From contig BEXV01001763.1 of NCBI GenBank assembly GCA_003118195.1, forward strand, positions 3,723 to 20,571: DNA of 16,849 nucleotides. Direction: 5' to 3'. A program made the translations under genes and the position numbers. The notes below the pieces were generated by a model. That model was given only the letters and a program-made list of their open reading frames with translations. It searched no databases and was not told the DNA's origin. Source of the stretch: Hemicentrotus pulcherrimus (Eukaryota; Echinodermata; Echinoidea; Camarodonta; Strongylocentrotidae). Below, piece by piece: positions 10,101 through 16,812 of the stretch. How positions within the stretch are numbered: position 1 is the stretch's first letter; the number at the start of each line of letters is the position of its first letter.

Positions 10101-11811
10101 ATACAACTAACTCCCAAACTCAACTCTAAAACATCATTATGTGTGTTATTGTGCTGTTTAATCCATGTACATACAAAAATTATAAATATAGAATTCATGC
10201 TTTCCAATTAACCATTCCATATTTTCTTCTAAACAAAGCAATGAGTATTATTTGCAAAATACTGTTTCTCTCTGGTATTTCATGATTTACTGGCAACTGT
10301 AAAAATTCTGGTACAGTGTTATGTTTTAACAGAAGTGTTATTTAAAGTGATTGGCTAAAATTGTAAGGAATTTAAAAATATCTAATTCTGTTACTTGAAA
10401 ATGGTATAAACATGCAAGGTATAATTTTAAAATATGGCTCTGAGAGTCTCAAGTCATAAAAACTTTGGGAAGTATTTGAAAACTCGAGTAACGGTCTCTA
10501 TTTAAAAGGTCTCAGAGACGGGATATTATACAAAATCGTGGTTTGCGTTGAACTTACAGCTTTTCAGTCTAAACAATGGTAGTGTTCAGGGTTTTTGAAT
10601 ACTAATACATGTACCCATACACATGTTTCGTTTAGTTTGAGAATTTTTTAGATCGGCTATTCGCAAAGCTAGCCAATCACTTTAATAGATAAAGCTTGAA
10701 ATTCTTGTTAGTCTAACAACATTCTTAGAATGGCCTTTCACATAAAGCTCAGTTGGAGTTCATTCTTTACATTACCCTATTTATTTTTCCTCCAGGTGCG
10801 TTTCAAGCCACTCCCGTTGCCAGGCGCAGTAGCGGACTCCAAGGAGCCCATCTTTGGCAAGTTTGACGCCACCAACGAGCAGCTGGCCGAGCGGAGACGA
10901 CGGGCCATCGAGGTCTTCCAGGAGCAGATCTCAGCGGTGGAGAACAGGCGCAAGAACAACCTGACCAACCACGTCAAGACCCAGAACGAGGAGACGGACA
11001 TGCTGGAGAAGACACGTAGAGAGTGAGTAGCTTTTCTCTATCATGGAATTACAGTCAAACCTGTCTATAGTGACCGCCCAAGGGAAACACAAAAAGTGGT
11101 CTTTGTAGACAGGTGGTCTTTGTAGACAGGTGGTCACTAAAGCAGGTTTGACTGTATTTGGGATTGGGTGTTTGTTCAAGCCATGATTGTATTTTTAGAT
11201 GAGTCCCTCCATTTGGTTATTCAGCTCACTGTTGACGCTTTGGAAACTGTAATATCACTAACAAATTGTTGATTATTAGTTTGGGTTCATCCCATATTAC
11301 TTTGCCACTAAATGATGCCATTGAACCCAATACCCAAGATTTTGTACCATTTGGGTATCTATTTAAAAATATCACAGAATAAAATATGGCTCAATTTTCA
11401 CACATTTTATAGATTCTCCAGCATGAGTTATATCAGGTTTATTATTCAAAGGGTTAAAAGAATCTCTAGCCACACACTGCATTTTTGTCTTTGAAAAAAA
11501 GAAATGGACACTTCACTAACTTGTCCCATTGTCTGCTTCGCTCTAGGTTGATTGCTGACCGTGCCGCTCGCTTTGAGCAGGCTTTCCAGACAAGGAAATC
11601 ACTGGAGAACACATGGAAGGAGGCGGATGCACTCAAGAAGAGCCGCGAGGAGGAGCAGGTGCTCAAACTCCAGAGCTCCGGCATCCTCCTGCACGAACAG
11701 TGCGATCAGTACCACCGATGCGAGCAGTGCCTGCGGGTGCTCAAGAACTGCGGCGAATCAAACATCTGGAGCGAATCCAGATACATCCCAGGCTCTCGTC
11801 TAATTATGTAA
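1097..11811 (+). CDS. CCDC81: CCDC81 orthologue, HU-domain and coiled-coil centrosomal/ciliary protein (spliced, 13 coding exons)
   Basis: Spliced CDS: join of 1097-1175, 2297-2358, 2975-3131, 3701-3957, 5097-5176, 5808-5974, 6535-6974, 7505-7612, 8183-8352, 8869-8947, (9707-10000, probable cassette), 10796-11022, 11547-11811. Every intron starts GT and ends AG and all phases match, giving 794 aa, or 696 aa if exon 11 is skipped; human CCDC81 is about 650 aa. Collinear similarity to vertebrate CCDC81 was recognised by eye throughout: KGVQI...GTFTF, GNNKFILIQRPVF, FKGIG-like FTGIG, KVKMKFYKDF, AGQELCYLC, LERLEQVQLAEE, EPIFGK, CxxYxRCxxC, GESNIW and PGSRL. Known of the family: two HU/IHF-superfamily domains acquired from bacterial-type HU proteins, plus coiled coils; the human protein has been reported at centrosomes, but its molecular role is poorly defined. 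The start codon has A at -3, and the N-terminus leads directly into the first HU helix. Orthology is very likely; the status of exon 11 and the UTR limits are uncertain. Confidence 0.93.
1670..1809 (+). repeat. Perfect 70-bp tandem duplication in intron 1
   Basis: Two adjacent copies (1670-1739 and 1740-1809) are identical by eye. Each starts AGATATTTTATTCC and ends in a short GTAGAA-type run that continues a few bases past the second copy. Identity implies a recent duplication. Confidence 0.92.
1897..1915 (+). repeat. (AC)n microsatellite
   Basis: About 19 bases of uninterrupted AC repeats in intron 1. Confidence 0.9.
2297..2358 (+). CDS. CCDC81: CCDC81 exon 2 (HU domain 1, residues 27-47)
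   Basis: The acceptor TTTCTTGTAG| precedes AT, which completes GAT (D27). The exon reads DIVSVWENVANFVERHMALQK, matching the 'xxIWxNVxxFVxRQLxLxK' helix of the family. The donor is AAG|GTGAGT, phase 0. At 62 nt the exon was identified from splice sites and homology, since it is too short to show up as a standalone ORF. Confidence 0.88.
2548..2741 (+). mobile_element. MITE-like inverted-repeat element, long form (copy 1, intron 2)
   Basis: A 194-bp unit bounded by the perfect 14-bp terminal inverted repeats TACAGTCAAACCTG and CAGGTTTGACTGTA, with TATAGCGACC and GGTCACTAA extending the arms. Inside, a segment carrying GTGGCCTTTGTAGACAGG and GTGGTCTTTGTAGACAGG is present twice. It is non-coding, consistent with a non-autonomous DNA element; a TA target duplication is possible but ambiguous because TA is part of the ends. 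Confidence 0.75.
2975..3131 (+). CDS. CCDC81: CCDC81 exon 3 (core of HU domain 1, residues 48-99)
   Basis: The acceptor follows the pyrimidine tract TCTTTCTTTTACAG|. It encodes GVQIHGLGTFTF followed by KKIDIGNNKFILIQRPVF, the beta-sheet core of HU domain 1 with its G-x-G-T-F signature. This is the segment most conserved with vertebrate CCDC81. The donor CAG|GTATAT leaves phase 1. Confidence 0.93.
3161..3275 (+). mobile_element. Decayed copy of the same MITE-like family (intron 3)
   Basis: A diverged match to copy 1: GAAACCTATACCGCTCAAGGG at the left, then TTTAATACATGTCTCATTGGGAAAC against copy 1's TTTAGTACATGATTCAATGAGAAAC, and ATTGCTAAAGCA at the right. It overlaps the start of intron 3 just after the exon 3 donor. 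Confidence 0.55.
3701..3957 (+). CDS. CCDC81: CCDC81 exon 4 (HU domain 2, residues 100-185)
   Basis: The acceptor is TTCTTTATAG|. It encodes GQVPIVQLNFAVLS, then a helical segment (SVEGCVREVLQALSRAVQSK), then the beta core NVEFSFTGIGRLTIRDGKVKMKF and YKDFLTMMDGSG. This is the complete second HU-like domain in one exon, near-collinear with the vertebrate protein. The donor AAT|GTGAGT is phase 0. Confidence 0.94.
3958..5096 (+). other. CCDC81 intron 4
   Basis: 1139 nt, GTGAGT...TTACAG. It is mostly AT-rich. The stretch of about 4390-4700 is less AT-biased, with short coherent words (CGTCACTACAACAG, GGTTGTCATGGAGC) and the X-box-like palindrome at 4659. No coding signal is convincing. Confidence 0.6.
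4659..4672 (+). promoter_or_regulatory. Second X-box-like palindrome in intron 4
   Basis: GTTGCC-AT-TGCAAC carries a perfect GTNRCC half and a one-mismatch RGYAAC half. It sits in a long intron, where such a site could be an enhancer element or a chance palindrome. Confidence 0.3.
5097..5176 (+). CDS. CCDC81: CCDC81 exon 5 (linker, residues 186-211)
   Basis: The acceptor TTCCTCCTATTTACAG| precedes RPDTADSVLSRASVFRP, which matches the vertebrate 'RPDTVDSVLSSR' junction just after HU domain 2. The donor is AAG|GTACAG, leaving phase 2. At 80 nt it was found from homology and splice signals only. Confidence 0.87.
5665..5761 (+). repeat. TC-rich tract upstream of exon 6
   Basis: Nearly pure pyrimidine (TCTC, CCCT) tract ending about 46 bases before the exon 6 acceptor. 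It may act as an extended polypyrimidine tract. Confidence 0.75.
5808..5974 (+). CDS. CCDC81: CCDC81 exon 6 (acidic linker, residues 212-267)
   Basis: The acceptor ATTATAG| supplies A, completing AGA (R212). The exon is rich in Glu and Gln (EEAREYEEQEETRLEY, NQEDEGLGKEIEEG) and shows little similarity to vertebrates, as expected for a disordered linker. The donor GAGG|GTAAGA leaves phase 1. Support comes from exact phase continuity on both sides, a GC rise over the flanks, and codon-like composition. Confidence 0.82.
6141..6181 (+). repeat. (TA)n microsatellite with central ACATGT
   Basis: About 41 bases of alternating TA interrupted by one ACATGT palindrome, in intron 6. It is followed by a small hairpin-capable sequence (AATGGAT...ATCCATT). 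Confidence 0.88.
6535..6974 (+). CDS. CCDC81: CCDC81 exon 7 (Pro/Ser-rich linker and Cys/His motif, residues 268-414)
   Basis: This is the largest constitutive exon, with acceptor AAATTCTTCAG| and donor CAG|GTGAGC. Residues about 300-330 are Pro/Ser-rich with several SP sites (possible proline-directed phosphorylation). Residues 356-371 hold C-x-H-x-H...AGQELCYLC, aligning with the vertebrate C-x2-H...AGQEMCYVC; the spacing suggests a small zinc-binding knuckle, which is an inference. A basic and acidic coiled coil follows (NERRRKEQEQDRLLQQFQHLKD). Confidence 0.92.
7505..7612 (+). CDS. CCDC81: CCDC81 exon 8 (residues 415-450)
   Basis: The acceptor is ATTCTGCAG| and the donor AAT|GTAAGT, with both ends phase 0. 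It encodes ...KIAALNLGVSEAIKNKQKERSTEFN, matching the vertebrate segment AAYNLGVAEAIRN. The composition is helical and charged. Confidence 0.88.
7713..7853 (+). mobile_element. Decayed copy of the TACAGTCAAACCTG-type MITE (intron 8)
   Basis: The core at 7780-7853 reads AACCTGTCTAGAAAGACCGCC...CCCTTGAGTGGCCTTTATGGGCAGGTTTTACTGTA, in short blocks matching the intact copies in order. The region at 7713-7780 (CCTGTCTGTAGTGGTCACTT) looks like a further rearranged arm. Confidence 0.55.
8183..8352 (+). CDS. CCDC81: CCDC81 exon 9 (coiled coil, residues 451-506)
   Basis: The acceptor is CCCTACAG| and the donor GAAGA|GTAAGT (phase 2). It encodes RSYVFQNRARTPPRFLKQEEYATDL... and FLERLEQVQLAEE, collinear with the vertebrate KSFLFDKRPLSP...LKQEEYSRSL...LMDRLEQVQLTEE. 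Confidence 0.92.
8869..8947 (+). CDS. CCDC81: CCDC81 exon 10 (coiled coil, residues 507-533)
   Basis: The acceptor is TTGTTTACAG|. The carried-over GA plus G gives E507, then LSAQRERYLRDKHQQTDMYRKALSAQ, matching the vertebrate ELAAQRAKFLKDK...CYKRALDAQ. The donor CAG|GTATGT is phase 0. It can be joined in frame either to exon 11 or directly to exon 12. Confidence 0.9.
8948..9706 (+). other. CCDC81 intron 10
   Basis: 759 nt, GTATGT...AG if exon 11 is used (otherwise 8948-10795). It is AT- and pyrimidine-rich at 9100-9500, with a 10-base C run at 9408-9417. No coding segment is apparent before 9707. Confidence 0.6.
9707..10000 (+). CDS. CCDC81: CCDC81 exon 11, probable cassette exon (98 codons, residues 534-631 if included)
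   Basis: An open, GC-rich block of exactly 294 nt sits between the acceptor-like AG at 9705-9706 (its last three bases form an in-frame TAG, so the open frame starts at the acceptor) and a GT at 10001, where base composition drops sharply to AT-rich DNA. It reads IKIKRALEMLEEANYTLR... then LPVAKTIRPFSQMEPGLRLK. The first residues after SAQ (IK) resemble the vertebrate continuation DAQIKNK. Weaknesses: no good polypyrimidine tract, and the donor ATG|GTAGAC is poor. A stronger donor at 9834 (GTAAGA) would shift frame and stop at 10864-10866. The rest has no counterpart in vertebrate CCDC81 that I can recall. It could be a lineage-specific exon, an alternative exon, or an alternative terminal exon, since the frame stays open to TAA 10127-10129. 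Confidence 0.55.
10342..10685 (+). mobile_element. TTAA-flanked MITE candidate with 12-bp terminal inverted repeats (intron 11)
   Basis: TTAA-AGTGATTGGCTA at 10342-10357 and TAGCCAATCACT-TTAA at 10670-10685 are perfect reverse complements. If TTAA is the target duplication, the element is 10346-10681 (336 bp) with 12-bp terminal repeats. Inside are further inverted repeats (CTCTGAGA at 10438, TCTCAGAG at 10510). It has no coding capacity. TTAA targets are typical of piggyBac-type elements, but the terminal sequence itself is not one I recognise. Confidence 0.55.
10796..11022 (+). CDS. CCDC81: CCDC81 exon 12 (coiled coil, residues 632-706)
   Basis: The acceptor follows TTATTTTTCCTCCAG|. It encodes VRFKPLPLPGAVADSKEPIFGK, aligning with the vertebrate IKNKPSRLPPFEPDSSEPIFGK, so direct joining to exon 10 reproduces the vertebrate order. 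A charged helix follows (ERRRRAIEVFQEQISAVENRRKN). The donor AGAGA|GTGAGT leaves phase 2. Confidence 0.92.
11050..11156 (+). mobile_element. MITE-like inverted-repeat element, short form (copy 2, intron 12)
   Basis: 107-bp copy with the same TACAGTCAAACCTG / CAGGTTTGACTGTA ends, almost identical to copy 1 apart from lacking one 87-bp internal segment. It begins 27 bp after the exon 12 donor. Confidence 0.78.
11547..11811 (+). CDS. CCDC81: CCDC81 exon 13 (terminal coding exon, residues 707-794, stop TAA)
   Basis: The acceptor is TTCGCTCTAG|. It encodes ELIADRAARFEQAFQTRKS..., a further coiled coil, then LLHEQCDQYHRCEQC (C759, C765, C768) and GESNIW...YIPGSRLIM-stop. The C-x5-C-x2-C spacing and the PGSRL end match vertebrate CCDC81 exactly, so the C-terminus is intact. 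The Cys cluster may bind metal (inference). Confidence 0.94.
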
Positions 11812-11949
11812 TCATTTATTCATTCCGTTATGAAAAAATTAGAGATTATACATTGCTGTGAATTGATACTCATTCAAAAGAAAACAAAGCACATTGATTT
11901 GATTGTTTTTTAAGCACACACACACACACACAAAAGATAATTAAATAAA
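11812..11949 (+). other. Minimal predicted 3' UTR of CCDC81
   Basis: AT-rich sequence from the TAA to the first canonical poly(A) signal, including a (CA)n run at 11915-11932. The true end may lie further downstream. Confidence 0.5.
11944..11949 (+). terminator. Polyadenylation signal AATAAA
   Basis: Canonical AATAAA 133 bases after the stop, followed by a GT-rich stretch (TTATTGGTGGTTTG) like a downstream element. An alternative AATAAA lies at 12225-12230. Confidence 0.55.
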
Positions 11950-13520
11950 ATTTTATTGGTGGTTTGAAAATTGGGAAATAATTGGGATTATATTAAATGT
12001 AAAGAGAAAAAAAATATTTGTAAACAGAGTGATGAGGTAAAGTTTTGGTCACTGATTTTTGAAAAGAGCAGTAAAGGTGGATGGAGCACATTCAGAATCA
12101 TGCACAATATAAACTGCCTTTATATTTGATGTGGTATTTCATTACAAAATAGATAATTTTTCATATTTCAAATTGGACATTAGTATATTGAAATAGCTGT
12201 GCTATGATAGATTTAAATTGATTTAATAAATTGTACAATTGTACTATTGCATGGGACTCTGTCATCCTTTTGTAGGTAGCGAAATGTATAACTATGCAAG
12301 TAATTTTGAAGTAGAATTAAACTTTATTAAGATTTACATTTTAAATGCCATGTACCTTTTTACAATATTCTCCAAGGAAGCTTGAAATTCCTTGAAATTT
12401 AGATATTATTAAACATTGAAACCAGTGAAAAGTGAAAATTGCCTGATTAGATTTTTGCCTGTTGCCGGGAAATACATGACATCTCTATGCAAAAATTCCT
12501 TCCAAGCATCTTTAGAAAAAAAGAAATGTTGAACTATGCACAGGAACAAATGAACAAAATGCAAGTGCCATAGACAAAGAAATTCAATTTATTTTGCCTT
12601 AAAATGATGTGTGGACAGAATATAGAATTGAAACATATTTTTGCGAATCAAAATTATGCACCAAGGAATGAATAGCTAGTTCTTTTGGAATCAGTTATGT
12701 CTGTTCGGAAATATTTTTATATGTACCGGGTACTTTTAATCTAGAAGATTTAGAGTTGTTTTATTACATGTAATAAGCTATCAGTGTGTGGTAAATTGAA
12801 TTTTTATTCAAGGAAATATTTATTTCATCATATTCATCGCTATTAGAAGAGGCTTCTGTTATGTGGTCAGTATAGTGTAAGAACATATATTTCTAACGAT
12901 AACTAGTATCTTTTCATATGATAACTCTCTAGTACGTCTTGCATGTTTCATTAGTAAACATATTTTGTTTTGGTGATCATGATTGCAATCACTTGACGTG
13001 AAGGTCCAGTATCCTGTGTTAGAAAGCTATTTACTTATGAAAGTAATGTAAAATTTTTTGTCTCAATTCATCAGGCAAATTATCCTCTTATTGAAAAAAA
13101 TAAAAAGTTTGTGTGAGCTTTATCTGTAGTAGAGAAACTCTATGCTCTTTACAATATTAATATCACACTTTGCAATGTAAGGTACTCGATTGTACACACA
13201 TTGATCAAGATATGTATGCTGAATTTTCACATATGCCAGCAACTGTGTCATTACACATATGGTTAAGTTACACGCTTAAAGAGATTAACTACAGTTTTTG
13301 TAAAATTTTGTGTGTTAGTGCTGTTTTGGGCTCTAAATCAGCAGACGTTTAGCAATTTATCTCTTATTCAAGACTAGTGATGGAGTTTGTTTTCTATGCT
13401 GAAAATTATTACTTTATTGTCACTTTACTACCATTGCTTATGGGGCATCACCTATGCCTTCGGAGGGCAGAAGAGACCTTAGTGTAGTGACCCTCAGGTC
13501 ACTATCATCTATAGGTATCA

Positions 13521-13593
13521 AGGCTTCAGCACCTTATCAGGACAGCTAGCTCGGCTAGAGTGCCTTATCAGGACAGACTGCTTGGCTAAAGCC
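13521..13593 (+). repeat. 31-bp imperfect tandem pair bounded by an inverted repeat
   Basis: 13530-13560 and 13561-13591 share CCTTATCAGGACAG followed by a GCT(C/T)GGCTA(G/A)A tail. The pair is enclosed by AGGCTT (13521) and AAGCCT. Just upstream, AGTGACC-CTCA-GGTCACT (about 13486-13503) is a perfect 7-bp hairpin. It may be a fragment of a dispersed element. Confidence 0.55.
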
Positions 13594-14110
13594 TGGGTAT
13601 TAATCCTAGTTCTTTGTATTTGAGAGCACAAAGAGACATTGCTAAACATGTGATATAACAAGAACAAAATATTATTATTATCATTATCATGAATATATAT
13701 GTGGGTGTGGGATAGGAAAGGTTATCTGGTTTTTCCTGCATTCTGAATTTCTCATCTAGGAGTGAAACACACAGTGCACATCTCTTCTCCTCCCCAGCGA
13801 AAAATCTCAATTTATGCATGGTAGTGAATTATTGATACCCCTTGCAGATAAACCCTTATACAATGCACAATTTGGAAATATGCCAAGACAGTATAACCTC
13901 ACATCCACTAAATATTGTTTGTTGGAGTGATATAAATAAACTACTCTGAGAAGCAGATGGGCATTACATACAAAGGTAGTACATAGCATTTATGTCCTTT
14001 TTAACATGAACCCCTTAGTAGATCTAGGTATATTTATTGGAGTTCAGTAATGTACACAACATGTATTATGCATTCAGAATAAAATTGGCCAGGATACATC
14101 AAACTTGGCC

Positions 14111-14129
14111 TATATATATATATATATAT
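14111..14129 (+). repeat. (TA)n microsatellite
   Basis: Uninterrupted TA run of about 19 bases. Confidence 0.88.
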
Positions 14130-14785
14130 TACATGACCTAGCGCCAGGACGAATATATACTTGTAGATTTGTAAAAATGAAATTATGAGTAGAATTCCAG
14201 CTGGATGTATTTAAAAAAAGATCTGATATAGCTGCATTTTGAAATACATGTAGCATTATGTCCGTCCACTTTATTAAAATTGAAAATGTTAAAAGAGTAG
14301 ATATTATTAGCATGCATTTGAATTCAGATGATTTTCGTTCTATTTTTGCACTTTTTAATTCAACAACTCACTACTACACGTGTGCAGAAACAGTTACTAG
14401 ACTGTTCTATTTTTCTTACATTCCAATTTCATTCCTTATTGTGTTTTTACCAGTACCACAAAAAGTTTATACTTTGATCAAACTTTAAAACAAATTTTGA
14501 GCATTAGGAAATTGAACAAACAGATATATATGTTTTCAAAAGGGTAAATTGAAATTAAAAAATTTCTTCCTCAAGTCGTATGCAATTGAAAATCAAGCTG
14601 TAAACACAAAAGAAAGAACAAATAATGCAAATATGTTAATTTCTATGTACTATAGTATTTCTGTACTTATACGAATGTCGTGTAAATTTATGTCAATATT
14701 AAATGCCTATGGACTTGTGTCACTATACATTATTGTGGTTTGCAATTTCAGTTGTCTTCTGGGCCCTTGAGAGGGCATGGTGGAG

Positions 14786-15140
14786 TAAGAGATACAGATG
14801 GATAGGGACAGATCAGAGAAAGGGAGAGAGAGAGAGAGAGAGATGGGGAAAGAAGGAAGGAGGTAGGGATAGAGAAAGAGAGAGAAAGATACAGATGGAT
14901 AGGGAAAAGAAAGAAAGAGATACGGATAGATAGAGGCAGGGAAAGAGAGAGAGAGAGAGAAAGATGTACACTTTGATATGGACAGAGAAACGGAGAGAGA
15001 GATGGGAAAGAAGTAAATAGGTAGGGGAAAGAGAGATACAGATGGATAGGGGCAGAGAAGGGGAGAGAGAAAGAGAGAGATACAGATTAATAGAGACAGC
15101 GGTAGAGAGAAACTTACACTTGGATATGGACAGAGAAAAG

Positions 15141-15176
<36 letters not shown>

Positions 15177-15712
15177 AGGGGGAAGAGGTAAATAGGTAGG
15201 GAAAGAAAGAGTGATACAGATGGATAGGGACGGGGGAAATGGAGAGAGACTTACACTTGGATATGGACAGAGAGAGGGAGAGAGAGAGGTGGCCAGAAGA
15301 GATCGAAGGAAGGAGGTAGGGAGAGAGAGATATACAGATCGATAGGGACAGAGAAAGAGAGAGAGAGAGAGATGGGAAAGAAGTCAATAGGTAGGGAAAG
15401 AGAGAGTGATACAGATGGATAGGGACGGGGAAAATGGAGAGAGACTTACACTTGGATATGGAGAGAGAGAGGGAGAGAGAGAGGTGGCCAGAAGAGATCG
15501 AAGGAAGGGGGTAGGGAGAGAGATATATATATACAGATCGATAGGGACAGAGAAAGAGAGAGAGAGAGAGAGAGATGGGAAAGAAGTAAATAGGTATAGG
15601 GGAAGAGAGATACAGATGGATAGGGGCAGAGAAGGGGAGGGAGAAAGAAAGAGATACAGATTAATAGAGACAGCGGAAGAGAGAAACTAACACTTGGATA
15701 TGGACAGAGAAA

Positions 15713-15761
<49 letters not shown>

Positions 15762-15791
15762 GGGAATAGGTAGGGGAAGAGAGAGAAAGAA
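14786..15791 (+). repeat. GA-rich satellite with nested higher-order repeats
   Basis: About 1 kb of purine-rich DNA. Pure (GA)n runs alternate with recurring words: GATACAGATGGATAGGG near 14790, 14890, 15033, 15214, 15409 and 15610; CACTTGGATATGG near 15117, 15254, 15449 and 15691; GTGGCCAGAAGAGATCGAAG at 15289 and 15484 (195 bp apart). A block of about 100 bp with CAGATTAATAGAGACAGCGG near 15082 recurs near 15657. The reading frames on both strands (up to 226 codons of Ser/Leu or Arg/Glu) are composition artefacts. Confidence 0.92.
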
Positions 15792-16796
15792 GAATGAGAA
15801 TGATATGCTAGTATGCAGGAAAAGTCACGGGGGCATAAAATTGAAGCCCTACACACAACTTAATTATATAGAAACTAAAAAGATATTCAAAAACCGTAGA
15901 TTATCTATATCTTTAAATTTCATATACAAAGTATAATGCAGGTCGACCGTTCTTATATTCATTTGCGTATACATTCATTTTCGGAAGCTGTGATGGGCAG
16001 AAATTACTGTATCACATCTACGTACTTATAGCAGTTTTTGGAGTCTACTTATTCCAGACAGACAACACAGAAAATATTCAGTTGTATTAAAACTAAATAA
16101 TGAATAATGTACAAAAATCATATCAGTTTGGTGCATTTATATTGATTAGATAGGCAGAAAGTAGAAACAATTATTTAGTGGATTTGTGTAAATTGGCTAT
16201 CATATATACATGTATATATTATTGTATTAAATCTAAAATTATTGTCCGACGCAAATAAAAGTTTCATTGCAGGAGACTATCAAAGTGTGAGTAAAAGGCC
16301 ACATCTAGCCACACCCGTGCGCTCAAAACATATTGCGAGGAGATAATGCGTTGTAGCATGTAATGCATATTGAACGGAAATGCTACATACAAAGTACACG
16401 TACAAACGCGTGTGGGTTGTTGTCAGCTACACAAAGGGCGTTATTGCTTGCTTTTGCTGAAAGGTCAAATCAACCGTTTTAAGCCGTGGATTGCATCTTT
16501 GCCGTAAGTATAAGAATAAAAATAGAACGATGATATTTTAGAGGTATGCTTACATTGATATTTGTGTGGATATGGTAAATATTTTGAGGCAATCTGTCTG
16601 AAAATCGGCGTGATAACAGAAGCTGAAAGAAAGATTGTAATTCGTCCGACATATTCAAAATTGTGTATGGTACCGTGGCATAGGCTTGAACTTGAAGATG
16701 GGGCCTGCCCTTTTGCTTGGAATTTCTTTGACCATTTGATAACATATGATAATGACGGGTGACTTGTAGACACTATATGTGTATGCAAAACTATGC
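15792..16796. other. 3' end of window, no recognised gene
   Basis: AT-rich to about 16260, then somewhat GC-richer. A strong donor-like GCC|GTAAGT at 16503 could end an untranslated first exon of a downstream + strand gene, but nothing confirms this. Short reading frames on both strands at 16465-16788 overlap each other and match nothing I recognise. Confidence 0.4.
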
Positions 16797-16812
16797 CAGT
16801 GGCGGATTTAAG
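16797..16812 (+). mobile_element. Possible hAT-type terminal repeat at window edge
   Basis: CAGTGGCGGATTTAAG resembles the CAGTGGCGGA-type ends known from hAT-family DNA transposons. Only one end is inside the window, so neither the partner terminus nor the 8-bp target duplication (which would be AACTATGC at 16789-16796) can be checked here. Confidence 0.3.

Larger units (their letters stand above)
11950..14785. other. AT-rich intergenic region
   Basis: No coding, tRNA or rRNA gene seen. It contains scattered AATAAA words, a structured repeat near 13430-13593, a (TA)n run at 14111-14129, and unremarkable AT-rich DNA. Reading frames of 60-77 codons here lack coding composition and splice context. 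Confidence 0.6.

Noticed and set aside
13170..14488. Several 60-77 codon frames in the intergenic region
   Set aside because: AT-rich chance frames without homology or splice context.
14707..15387. 226-codon minus-strand reading frame, Ser/Leu-rich
   Set aside because: It is the complement of the GA satellite; the monotonous SLSLSL composition is a by-product of the repeat and has no domain or splice context.
14786..15791. CRISPR-like array
   Set aside because: Repeat spacing is irregular, repeats are low complexity and the genome is clearly eukaryotic.
15406..15936. Plus- and minus-strand reading frames in the GA satellite (Arg/Glu or Ser/Leu)
   Set aside because: Same low-complexity artefact, open on both strands at once.
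16465..16788. Overlapping 66- and 107-codon frames on opposite strands
   Set aside because: No recognisable similarity, no coding composition, no splice support for either.
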